The notes: generated by a model from the sequence alone, not told the origin. DNA of 9,481 nt from an uncultured Collinsella sp. (GCA_900752345.1 CAADVA010000213.1:1-9481); one strand, 5' to 3'; positions 1-9,193 are shown, counted from the stretch's first letter. Program-made: numbers and translations.

Positions 1-208
1 CACCAACGGCGATTCCCGCCGATTCTTGGCCACGGTGCTGCAGTGCACGCAGGCCAAAGTACGTCAGTCGAGCCACGTCGCGATCGGGCGCCCAGACACC
101 AAAAACGCCGCATTCCTCATGCAGCTGGTCGGAGTCCGGATCATACGTCGACATGGCGTTCACCTGTCCCGCGGCACGCTCGGCCGCGCGGATGGTTTCT
201 TGAGACAT
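1..208 (-). CDS. purF: Amidophosphoribosyltransferase PurF, N-terminal fragment (runs off the left edge)
   Basis: PurF catalyses the first committed step of purine synthesis: it takes ammonia from glutamine and makes phosphoribosylamine from PRPP. Only the first 69 codons are in the window. They contain ECGVFG at residues 32-37, followed by a run ending LRALQHRGQESAGI, the signature of class II (N-terminal nucleophile) glutamine amidotransferases. Cys33 would be the nucleophile after removal of a propeptide, as in Bacillus-type PurF. I chose ATG 206-208 because GAGGGG lies 7 nt upstream. That start gives a 32-residue leader, long for this family. Met19 (ATG at 152-154) would give a 14-residue leader but has a weaker ribosome-binding site. 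The PRTase domain lies outside the window. The family call is nearly certain; the exact start is less so. Confidence 0.93.
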   Translation of the reverse strand, partial: MSQETIRAAERAAGQVNAMSTYDPDSDQLHEECGVFGVWAPDRDVARLTYFGLRALQHRGQESAGIAVG

Positions 209-249
209 GGCATCCCCTCAGAGCCTCGTATTTTGGCGTTACCCGCCTT

Positions 250-278
250 ATTATACGCACGGCGCGACACGCTCCCCA
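250..278 (-). promoter_or_regulatory. Candidate promoter for purF
   Basis: Read on the minus strand, a perfect -10 hexamer TATAAT lies at 255-250. Transcription would start near 243 and leave a short leader before the purF ATG at 208. The -35 region at 17 nt spacing (278-273) is G-rich and a poor match, so this promoter may need an activator or depend on the -10 alone. A 13-bp palindrome, GCTTTTTAAAAGC (292-304), lies just upstream and could be a UP-like or operator sequence. No known purine regulator site was recognised. Confidence 0.45.
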
Positions 279-457
279 GCGCATGAGCAGCGCTTTTTAA
301 AAGCCCACCGAGCTAATAATCTGTTTTGTGGCCAAACATTTTATCGGTCTGTCCAGTGCAAGCGCCCGCGCCCCCAGATGACCGCCGCGTCCACCGTTGG
401 GGATTACAAAGTTGCAATTGGGACGTTCGTCCTGTCTTTTGGCAGGTCGGCGGCGTA

Positions 458-473
458 TCCTAGTAACCTAGGA
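458..473. promoter_or_regulatory. Perfect inverted repeat in the leader of the membrane-protein gene
   Basis: TCCTAG, a TAAC spacer, then CTAGGA form a perfect 6-bp inverted repeat about 20 nt before the ATG at 494 and just ahead of its AGAAAGG ribosome-binding site. It could be an operator or a small RNA hairpin. A second short repeat, GGACG-TT-CGTCC, lies at 421-432. No convincing -10/-35 pair for the plus-strand gene was found, so the role is unknown. The rest of 209-493 holds no gene that I can support. Confidence 0.3.
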
Positions 474-493
474 CAAAGCGAGAAAGGTTCTGT

Positions 494-1723
494 ATGGATC
501 GAAACGAACTCGACCCCAGCGTCCCCAGCGCCACGGAGGTCAAGAAGATTCCCCTCATCATTAAAGTGTACGCCGTCCTGTGCATCCTGTCCGGCGTGGG
601 CACACTCCCGTCGGTCGCCGTCTTTATGTGGCAGGTCATCACCGCACTCATTAACGGCAACGCCGCCGCTAAGCTCGGTGATAACACCCTGGTCGCGGTT
701 GGCCTTATCGTCGCCGGCATTATGCTCTCGGCGGCAAGCGCGATCATCTTGATCGTCTTTGGCCTGGACCTCATCAAGGACCAGCGGCGCAATGCCGCCC
801 GCCTGTCTTACGTCCTCATCGCATTTACCGTCGTGGAGCTTTTAGTTGACGTGATGCTCCAGGGTATCGGACCCTTCCTGCTGCGCCCCGCCATTCAGCT
901 CGGTATCCTCATTGCGCTGTCGGCCACCGTCGACCCCACGCTACGCCAGGAGCGCGAACTGCAGCGCCGTCTGCAAGAGATGCTCGACCGCGATGCCTCC
1001 GCCGAGGGGATGCTCGGCCGCGACGAAACCGGCGAGGGCTACATCAAGCTCAACTACTTCAACCTGTTCTGGGTATTCTTCGTCTGCAGCGTGTTAGGTC
1101 TCATTCTCGAGGAAGTCTGGCATATGGTCGTCGTCGATCCCGGCGTCTATCAGGACCGGGCCGGTATGCTATTTGGCCCCTTTAGCCCCATCTACGGATT
1201 TGGCGCGGTGCTCATGACCATGGCGCTCAACCGCTTCTATAAACAGAATCCTCTGATCATTTTCCTGGTAAGTGCCCTGATCGGCGGCGCTTTCGAGGTG
1301 TTTGTAGGCTGGTTTATGCAGACCTCATTTGGCGTGGTGTCGTGGAGCTACTCGCACATGAAACTGTTCGGCATGCCCGACCCACTCGCCGTCCTTACGG
1401 GCGGACGCACCTGCACAGGCTTCGCCTGCCTGTGGGGCCTGGGCGGACTCATCTGGATCAAGCTGCTGCTGCCAAGATTGCTCAAGCTCATTAACATGAT
1501 TCCCTGGAAGAGTCGTTACTCAGCTACCGTCATCTTTACCGTCATCATGCTGGTCGACGGCGTCATGACGCTGCAATCGCTCGACTACTGGTATCAGCGC
1601 GTCAACGGCACGGTCAACGATATTCCCGTTGCGCAGTTCTACGGCACGTACTTCGATAATGACTTTATGGAGAATCGCTTCCAGAGCATGACCATGAGCC
1701 CCAAGGATGCGACGCGCGTGTAG
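494..1723 (+). CDS. Polytopic membrane protein with CmpB-type 'putative ABC-transporter type IV' domain
   Basis: This 409-residue integral membrane protein has hydrophobic segments at about 19-51, 64-93, 103-145, 187-210, 228-248, 252-276, 306-330 and 344-362. A charged linker rich in Arg, Glu and Gln (about 148-182) separates an N-terminal membrane bundle from the C-terminal part. The C-terminal part carries the pattern I associate with PF06541 (ABC_trans_CmpB): GPFSPIYGFGA (228-238), WSYS (284-287) and GRTC followed by WGLGG (304-318). Despite the family name no transport function is established, and no ATPase gene is adjacent, so a permease role is only nominal. The start at 494 is supported by AGAAAGG 6 nt upstream. 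The gene stands alone on the plus strand, divergent from purF, and ends before a strong hairpin. The domain call is fairly sure; the biological role is unknown. Confidence 0.8.
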   Translation: MDRNELDPSVPSATEVKKIPLIIKVYAVLCILSGVGTLPSVAVFMWQVITALINGNAAAKLGDNTLVAVGLIVAGIMLSAASAIILIVFGLDLIKDQRRNAARLSYVLIAFTVVELLVDVMLQGIGPFLLRPAIQLGILIALSATVDPTLRQERELQRRLQEMLDRDASAEGMLGRDETGEGYIKLNYFNLFWVFFVCSVLGLILEEVWHMVVVDPGVYQDRAGMLFGPFSPIYGFGAVLMTMALNRFYKQNPLIIFLVSALIGGAFEVFVGWFMQTSFGVVSWSYSHMKLFGMPDPLAVLTGGRTCTGFACLWGLGGLIWIKLLLPRLLKLINMIPWKSRYSATVIFTVIMLVDGVMTLQSLDYWYQRVNGTVNDIPVAQFYGTYFDNDFMENRFQSMTMSPKDATRV

Positions 1724-1761
1724 CGCTGGCGCTGCTGCAAGTCGGTTCCAACGGACAAGTA

Positions 1762-1797
1762 AGCCCGCTGGCAGTTCAATCTAACTGCCAGCGGGCT
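1762..1797. terminator. Convergent (probably bidirectional) intrinsic terminator
   Basis: A perfect 15-bp stem (1762-1776 with 1783-1797) has a 6-nt CAATCT loop. Its arms begin AGCCCGCTGG and end CCAGCGGGCT. It lies 38 nt after the stop of the plus-strand membrane-protein gene and 35 nt after the stop of the minus-strand MoaE-like gene, so it can serve both. The flanks are only moderately T-rich on either side (CTCTTGCT on the plus strand, TTACTTGT on the minus strand), so termination efficiency is uncertain. The rest of 1724-1832 shows nothing else. Confidence 0.82.
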
Positions 1798-1832
1798 CTT
1801 GCTACAGATGGGCTCGAATCGATCGCAAAGCC

Positions 1833-2249
1833 CTATGCCTCGCGCTCTACCTCGTTCACGCATTCATTCTTGATGGTGCCGACAAGCGACTGCAGGGCAT
1901 CGACCACGTGCGGACGAATGTCTCCGCCAATGAGCACGAGCATGATATCGTCGCCCGCGGTAAGCTCGCCGCTCGCCAGCCACACGCGCACATAGCCGAT
2001 ACCCGGCATCGCGCGCGTTGCCTCGATAGCAGCCTGCACCTTTTCGGCATCGAAGCCAAACACCATGCCGCCCACCTTATGTCCAGGCGCCACACCATCT
2101 GTCTCGACCCCACGCACCTCGGACTTAGGCGTCGCACGCACCACGCCGTTATGCGTCAGATACATACCGCACGCAGGTGCCGCCGGATCGGCCTTGGCCT
2201 CGCGCAGCCAAGCATCAATCGAAGGCATCGTTTTGCCATTCTCGAGCAT
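1833..2249 (-). CDS. MoaE-like protein (molybdopterin synthase large-subunit family, divergent)
   Basis: This 138-residue soluble protein resembles MoaE, which converts precursor Z (cPMP) to molybdopterin using thiocarboxylated MoaD. Seen here: HNGVVR (33-38), matching the MoaE phosphate-binding region; GELTAGDDI (94-102), matching GELWPGDEI of E. coli MoaE; Arg112 in GGDIRPHVVDA; and Lys127, which aligns with the catalytic Lys119. No lysine follows Lys127, so the family's second active-site lysine (Lys126 in E. coli) has no counterpart. Activity is therefore doubtful, and it may be a paralogous subfamily. No moaD or other cofactor genes are nearby. Two ATGs stand in tandem (2252 and 2249). 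GGAGG at 2255-2259 is only 2 nt from the first and 5 nt from the second, so I prefer 2249. It is probably the last gene of a purE-sortase-moaE-like unit. Confidence 0.68.
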   Translation of the reverse strand: MLENGKTMPSIDAWLREAKADPAAPACGMYLTHNGVVRATPKSEVRGVETDGVAPGHKVGGMVFGFDAEKVQAAIEATRAMPGIGYVRVWLASGELTAGDDIMLVLIGGDIRPHVVDALQSLVGTIKNECVNEVEREA

Positions 2250-2317
2250 CATTTCCTCCTTTTACCGTCATCGAGCAGCTCATTTGGGACGGGGCTCTTT
2301 TAGCTACTCTTAACAAT

Positions 2318-3322
2318 CTATTCCTCGACCGGCGTGAGCACCATGACGGCGCGCGTATTGCTAAATGACAGCGAGCGACAGGTCACGAGCGTCACGACCT
2401 TGGTTGCCGAGGCAGCGCGATCGCCTGCATCACTCGCCACTGCCGAAGCACCGTCGAGCATCTCGGACAGGTAGTTCTTGAGCCCGTCGTCACCCTCAAA
2501 ATTAGGCGTGCGCGCCTTGGCATACGTATCCTCGACGACCTTGGTCGCCAGCGGTCGCAGCTTATACGTTGCATCGCGCGTGATGTAATATACGTACTCG
2601 ATGCTATCGAATGTCGCTTGGTCGGTGGTGTCCGAAATCACGTTGAACATCGACCCGTCATTCATGTGGTGGCCGTAGATCGTGGTCTGCTGGTCAACCA
2701 TTCCCGGCGCGGTGTCATCGCTATCCAGGAAAATGGCCCCGGACGCATTGGCCGTACCGTCGAACAGCGTGTTGAGGTATTTGGAGTTGTTATTGGTCTG
2801 CACCACGGGATAGTTGATGTTGGTTCCCGGCGCGTAAATCCAACCCACAACCTCGGGATTTGTCTGAGCAAGTGCATCGAAGTCGATAATCGGCACGCCG
2901 CTGGCGTCCTTATCGCTTACATATTGCTTCTCGATTTTCTGGTACGAATCGCTTGCCTGCTTATAGCCAATCTGAGCATTGATAAAGATGGCAGCGGCGG
3001 CAACAATCAGGCCGATGCCGATGATGATGAGCAGAATGGGGATGATGGAGCGGCGTTTCTTGCGCGGCGGCTCGGTGTAGCTGGACGGAGCGCCGCTCGG
3101 TTGCCTCGTCGTCCGGGTCCGCTTCTTTGCCGTGCCATATGACGAGGGGCGATACGCAGCCGGCGTATCCTGACGGCGATGGGACGTCGGCGTTACGGGG
3201 CGCGGCGCACGAGCCTGTTGAGGAGAGGATGCCCGACCCTGCTGCATGGAGCGGGCCGATCCCGCCTTGGATGGATCGGGGATCTGAGAAGCCGAGAAAC
3301 GTTTTCCCTGATAGTCGGACAT
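2318..3322 (-). CDS. Class B sortase (cell-wall transpeptidase)
   Basis: Sortases are membrane-anchored cysteine transpeptidases that cleave a sorting signal and attach surface proteins to the cell wall or to each other. The 334-residue protein has a polar, basic, Pro/Ser/Arg-rich N-terminal region (1-91) that is probably disordered and cytoplasmic. One membrane segment follows (about 92-116), then the extracellular catalytic domain. Catalytic residues are visible: His218 in YGHHM, Cys315 in TLVTC and Arg324 in SNTRAV. The order KYLNTLF, then GAIFLDSDD, and a long charged helical insert (about 275-305) before the Cys strand point to class B (SrtB-like) rather than class A or C. GGGAG lies 5 nt before ATG 3322. 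purE lies 36 nt upstream, which suggests co-transcription. No substrate carrying a sorting signal is in the window, so the target is unknown. The 90-residue cytoplasmic region is long for a SrtB. Confidence 0.9.
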   Translation of the reverse strand: MSDYQGKRFSASQIPDPSKAGSARSMQQGRASSPQQARAPRPVTPTSHRRQDTPAAYRPSSYGTAKKRTRTTRQPSGAPSSYTEPPRKKRRSIIPILLIIIGIGLIVAAAAIFINAQIGYKQASDSYQKIEKQYVSDKDASGVPIIDFDALAQTNPEVVGWIYAPGTNINYPVVQTNNNSKYLNTLFDGTANASGAIFLDSDDTAPGMVDQQTTIYGHHMNDGSMFNVISDTTDQATFDSIEYVYYITRDATYKLRPLATKVVEDTYAKARTPNFEGDDGLKNYLSEMLDGASAVASDAGDRAASATKVVTLVTCRSLSFSNTRAVMVLTPVEE

Positions 3323-3358
3323 GACTCTCCCTATGATTGCAGCGGAATGGCAAGCCGC

Positions 3359-3823
3359 TTAGGCGTCGGCCATCTCCTGCTTCATTTTCTCGATAACCTT
3401 GCGGTACTCGGGGTCGCAAGCACCCAGAATCTGCGTGGCATAGATGGCGGCGTTCTTGGCGCCGTTGATGGCAACGCAGGCCACGGGCACGCCCGAAGGC
3501 ATCTGCACCATCGACAGCAGCGAGTCCATACCGCCCAGGTCACTTGTCTTCATAGGCACGCCGATAACCGGCAGCGGCGTAAAGGCAGCCACGACACCAC
3601 CCAGGTGAGCGGCCTTGCCGGCGGCAGCGATAATTACTTTGATACCGCGATCGGCAGCAGTCGAGGCCCACTCGTGGACCTTCGCCGGCGTGCGGTGTGC
3701 GCTCGCAATGACGAGCTCATAGGGCACACCAAGCGCCTCGAGCTCGGCGGTGCAGCCTTCCATAACGCCCAGATCGGACTTAGAGCCCATGATGATCCCG
3801 ACAACCGGCTTTTGATCTGCCAT
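3359..3823 (-). CDS. purE: PurE, N5-carboxyaminoimidazole ribonucleotide mutase
   Basis: PurE moves the carboxyl group of N5-CAIR to C4 of the imidazole ring, giving CAIR in de novo purine synthesis. It is a cytosolic homo-octamer in characterised members. The 154-residue length is typical. Visible motifs are MGSKSD (12-17), SAHRTP (41-46, with the catalytic His43), AGKAAHLGG (68-76) and a LPVIGVP run followed by the DSLLSMVQMPSG block. I chose ATG 3821-3823 because AGGAGG (3833-3838) is 9 nt upstream; a TTG at 3827-3829 is only 3 nt from it. No purK is adjacent, so the CO2-loading partner would be elsewhere, or the enzyme may use AIR and CO2 directly. It is the first gene of a minus-strand unit followed by the sortase. 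Confidence 0.95.
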   Translation of the reverse strand: MADQKPVVGIIMGSKSDLGVMEGCTAELEALGVPYELVIASAHRTPAKVHEWASTAADRGIKVIIAAAGKAAHLGGVVAAFTPLPVIGVPMKTSDLGGMDSLLSMVQMPSGVPVACVAINGAKNAAIYATQILGACDPEYRKVIEKMKQEMADA

Positions 3824-3886
3824 AAACAAAGACCTCCTGTTGAGAGCGGCGACGCGGCGGATCCGCGACCCTTAACTACTGAGAGT

Positions 3887-3915
3887 AGTATAGCTGCTCC
3901 CGTCCCTGCGGTCTT
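3887..3915 (-). promoter_or_regulatory. Candidate promoter for purE-sortase-moaE-like
   Basis: On the minus strand a TATACT -10 (3892-3887) is preceded at 17 nt by AAGACC (3915-3910), which keeps only the GAC of a -35. A start near 3880 would give a leader of about 57 nt. An inverted repeat, ACTACT-GAG-AGTAGT (3875-3889), overlaps the -10 and the predicted start and could be an operator. A 10-bp palindrome, GCGGATCCGC (3857-3866), sits in the leader. Confidence 0.45.
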
Positions 3916-3918
3916 TGT

Positions 3919-3990
3919 GGTGGCGGCTGAGCCTTTCCCTCGGGAACTGGGCTTCGCGAAGTTTCCCGAGGGAAAGGCTCAGCCGCCACC
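3919..3990. repeat. Long hairpin element, copy 1 (28-bp perfect stem with shared core)
   Basis: Positions 3919-3946 and 3963-3990 are perfect reverse complements, giving a 28-bp stem. The 16-nt interior contains the palindrome CTTCGCGAAG (3952-3961). The inner part, 3932-3977, is a 46-nt core that recurs at 4168-4213 in opposite orientation. The outer 13 bp (GGTGGCGGCTGAG and its complement) are specific to this copy. The element lies just upstream of the purE promoter, between purE and carB. It could be a REP-type or MITE-like repeat, a terminator for carB read-through, or both. There is no open reading frame inside and no transposase nearby. Confidence 0.85.
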
Positions 3991-4039
3991 CTGCGACCTA
4001 CCGGGGATTGCCATGACGTACGTTGGCTGAAATATTAAC

Positions 4040-4075
4040 GTGGGCTCCGCCGTTCGAACGAACGGCGGAGCCCAC
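4040..4075. terminator. 17-bp perfect hairpin, possible terminator
   Basis: GTGGGCTCCGCCGTTCG (4040-4056) pairs perfectly with 4059-4075. On the plus strand a T-run (CTTTTTATT) follows 6 nt later; on the minus strand the hairpin is followed by TTAATATTT. It could therefore terminate in either direction, although no plus-strand gene leads into it. It lacks the core shared by the two flanking hairpins. The remainder of 3991-4148 shows no gene. Confidence 0.6.
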
Positions 4076-4119
4076 ACTCACTTTTTATTCAGCCCTAGTC
4101 ATCGCACAAAGCCCCTTCG

Positions 4120-4245
4120 GCAGCACACGGTGCAGCCAAGTCACCACAGGCCGGGGCGGGAGGCGGTCCTTTCTCTCGGAAAACTTCGCGAAGCCCAGTT
4201 TCCGAGAGAAAGTGTCCGCCTCCCGCCCCGGCCGGCCAGGTCACA

Positions 4246-4261
<16 letters not shown>
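4120..4261. repeat. 13-bp inverted repeat flanking hairpin copy 2 and including the carB 3' end
   Basis: GCAGCACACGGTG at 4120-4132 is repeated in exact reverse complement at 4249-4261. The right arm covers the last codons of carB (Gln-His-Thr-Val and the base before). The left arm lies beyond the hairpin element. Just inside the arms, GCCAAGTCAC (4135-4144) and GCCAGGTCAC (4235-4244) form a near-identical direct repeat. The arrangement could mark the boundary of a duplication or inversion event that involved the carB terminus, or could form an outer stem enclosing copy 2. Confidence 0.6.
4149..4233. repeat. Long hairpin element, copy 2, immediately after carB
   Basis: An 18-bp GC-rich outer stem (4149-4166 with 4216-4233) is followed by a small internal loop and a 14-bp inner stem (4169-4182 with 4199-4212) around CTTCGCGAAG (4184-4193). 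The core 4168-4213 matches the reverse complement of copy 1 at 41 of 46 positions. It begins 13 nt past the carB stop on the minus strand, so it is placed to act as the carB terminator or an mRNA 3'-end stabiliser. No T-tract follows it in the carB direction, so classical intrinsic termination is not clearly supported. Confidence 0.85.
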
Positions 4262-7560
<3,299 letters not shown>

Positions 7561-7580
7561 GTTTAAAACCTCCTAGAGAG

Positions 7581-7608
7581 GCTGACTCAATGTTTTGGAA
7601 AAGTCAGC
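7581..7608. promoter_or_regulatory. Small inverted repeat in the carA-carB gap
   Basis: GCTGACT (7581-7587) and AGTCAGC (7602-7608) form a 7-bp stem with a 14-nt loop, located 7 nt upstream of the AGGAGG of carB. It could be an intercistronic mRNA hairpin tuning carB translation or stability. It does not match the PyrR loop seen before carA. No separate promoter for carB is evident in the 98-nt gap. Confidence 0.3.
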
Positions 7609-7658
7609 GAGGGTGCAGCTGGTGCATCAGGTTGCCGTGATGCGAGGGCGCGCTGGGC

Positions 7659-9164
7659 TTATGCCCGCGCGTCCGAAGCAGAACGGCAAGATGATGTGCC
7701 AGATGCAGCCGCAGCGTCGACAGGTCCGCCGGTCGGGAGAACGGCGGAACCACTATCGGCGAAATTCCAGCCGGCAAGGCGGTCCTTGGCGGTATCGATG
7801 TCCAGATAGTTCTCCTCGCCGTCCATGAGTCGCGTAAAGGCGGTAAAGAGATAGTGAGCATCGGTGGGGCCGGGCGATGCCTCGGGATGGTACTGGACCG
7901 AGAAGCACGGCGCATCGAGCAGCTGAATGCCCTCGGCGGTGCCGTCATTGAGATTCACATGCGTCAGGCGAATGCGGCCGAAACGCTCGTTCATCACGAC
8001 CGGCGCGATACCGCGGCGCACCCAGACGCGCAGATCGCCATCGGCCGCGTGCTCGGTCTCGCCGCCCGAAAGCTCGGGGACAAGCTTGCCCAAGCTGGGG
8101 AACAACAGGCCAAAGCCGTGGTTTTGCGCGGTGATCTCCACACGACGGCTGACCAGATTCATAACCGGCTGGTTCCCACCACGGAGGCCGAGTTTGAGCT
8201 TTTCCATCTGGGCGCCGCATGCCAAGCTGATCATCTGGTGACCAAGGCAGATGCCAAAAACCGGCACCTTGCCGATTAGCTGCTGCACCTGCTCGTAGGT
8301 CTCCACCACGGCATCGGGGTCGCCGGGGCCGTTGGACAAAAAGACGCCATCGGGATTCATGTCGAGCACCTGACGCGCGGGTGTATCCCACGGCACGACG
8401 GTGAGGTTGCAGCCAGCACGAACCAGGCCCTCCAGGATGCCGCGCTTGACACCGCAGTCGTAGGCGACCACTTTGTGGCGGGCAGGAGCGGTAGGGGCAA
8501 GCGCAAAGTCATGCGTAGCGGGCAGGTCGCTCACGGCAAAAGCGTGGGGCTCAGGGCAGCTCACGGTCTTGACCAGGTTCTCGCCGACCAGCGTAGGCGC
8601 GGCGGACAGGCGCTCGGCAAGCTCGTCGACGTCGAAGATCTCCGTCGAGATTATGCCCATCTTGGAACCGTTGTCGCGCAGGTGGCGCACGAGAGCGCGG
8701 GTGTCGACGCCCTCGATAGCGACGATGCCGTGTGCACGCAGGTACTCCGGCACGCTGACGGTCGAGCGCCAGTTAGAAGGCGTGGCGCACATGTCGTGGA
8801 CGACCATGCCGCGCATGGCGGGAGCGCTCGCGGGGCGAGCGGTATCGCCGGGGAAGGCCGACTGGACATCGGTCTCGTCAATGCCGTAGTTGCCGATCTG
8901 CGGATAGGTCATGGTTACGATTTGGCCGGCATAGCTCGGGTCGGTCATGACCTCAAAGTAGCCCTCGAGCGACGTGTTAAAGCAGACCTCGCCGGTTGCG
9001 GTACCCTCGGCACCGCATGCACGGCCATAAAAAATGGTCCCATCCTCAAGATACAGGATGCAGGGACCGCAGGTGCCCTTGCTGGTTTTAGCCAGCATAC
9101 GCTGGCACAGCTCGCTGGGCGCGACGGTGCGGGCGGCAGCGCCCGCAATATGGTTGTTCGCCAT
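7659..9164 (-). CDS. carA: Carbamoyl phosphate synthetase, small (glutaminase) subunit
   Basis: CarA hydrolyses glutamine and passes ammonia to CarB. Seen here: the N-terminal CPSase domain (FNTSLEGYFEVMTDPSYAGQ, about 62-81) and a class I glutaminase domain with Cys306 in FGICLGHQ, and His426 and Glu428 in QYHPEAS, which complete the catalytic triad. At 501 residues it is far longer than usual (E. coli 382). The excess consists of about 30 extra N-terminal residues, about 36 residues inserted between QNHGF (347-351) and LTHVNLNDGT, and a roughly 50-residue Ala/Ser/Gly-rich tail. All is in one frame. The motif before the insertion reads KLGLRGGNQPV, where E. coli has KFGHHGGNHPV. ATG 9162-9164 is preferred, with AAGGAG 4 nt upstream; a GTG at 9183-9185 lies inside the PyrR-type hairpin and has no such site. 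carB follows after 98 nt. Confidence 0.96.
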   Translation of the reverse strand: MANNHIAGAAARTVAPSELCQRMLAKTSKGTCGPCILYLEDGTIFYGRACGAEGTATGEVCFNTSLEGYFEVMTDPSYAGQIVTMTYPQIGNYGIDETDVQSAFPGDTARPASAPAMRGMVVHDMCATPSNWRSTVSVPEYLRAHGIVAIEGVDTRALVRHLRDNGSKMGIISTEIFDVDELAERLSAAPTLVGENLVKTVSCPEPHAFAVSDLPATHDFALAPTAPARHKVVAYDCGVKRGILEGLVRAGCNLTVVPWDTPARQVLDMNPDGVFLSNGPGDPDAVVETYEQVQQLIGKVPVFGICLGHQMISLACGAQMEKLKLGLRGGNQPVMNLVSRRVEITAQNHGFGLLFPSLGKLVPELSGGETEHAADGDLRVWVRRGIAPVVMNERFGRIRLTHVNLNDGTAEGIQLLDAPCFSVQYHPEASPGPTDAHYLFTAFTRLMDGEENYLDIDTAKDRLAGWNFADSGSAVLPTGGPVDAAAASGTSSCRSASDARA

Positions 9165-9175
9165 AGTTCTCCTTC

Positions 9176-9193
9176 CCGGTCTCACAGGACCGG
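9176..9193 (-). promoter_or_regulatory. PyrR-binding-type stem-loop at the carA ribosome-binding site
   Basis: Read on the minus strand, CCGGTC (9193-9188), loop CTGTGA (9187-9182) and GACCGG (9181-9176) form a perfect 6-bp hairpin. The loop fits the CNGNGA hexaloop of the known PyrR-binding consensus (ARUCCNGNGAGGYU), and the closing stem GGUC/GACC replaces AGUC/GGCU with pairing kept. The hairpin ends one base before the AAGGAG of carA. There is no room for a terminator, so PyrR bound with UMP would most likely block translation, as described in mycobacteria. No pyrR gene is in the window. Confidence 0.72.

Noticed and set aside
1800..1832. Sequence resembling a tRNA T-arm (GGGCTCGAATCGATCG)
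   Set aside because: No acceptor stem, anticodon arm or CCA context can be folded around it; it is a chance match.
3179..4030. 283-codon plus-strand frame across sortase, purE and the first hairpin
   Set aside because: It overlaps two clear minus-strand genes and reads through a palindromic hairpin; the composition is shadow-like.
3824..4245. CRISPR-like or attachment-site interpretation of the repeats between purE and carB
   Set aside because: The repeats are inverted hairpins, not regularly spaced direct repeats with unique spacers, and there are no cas, integrase or tRNA genes nearby.
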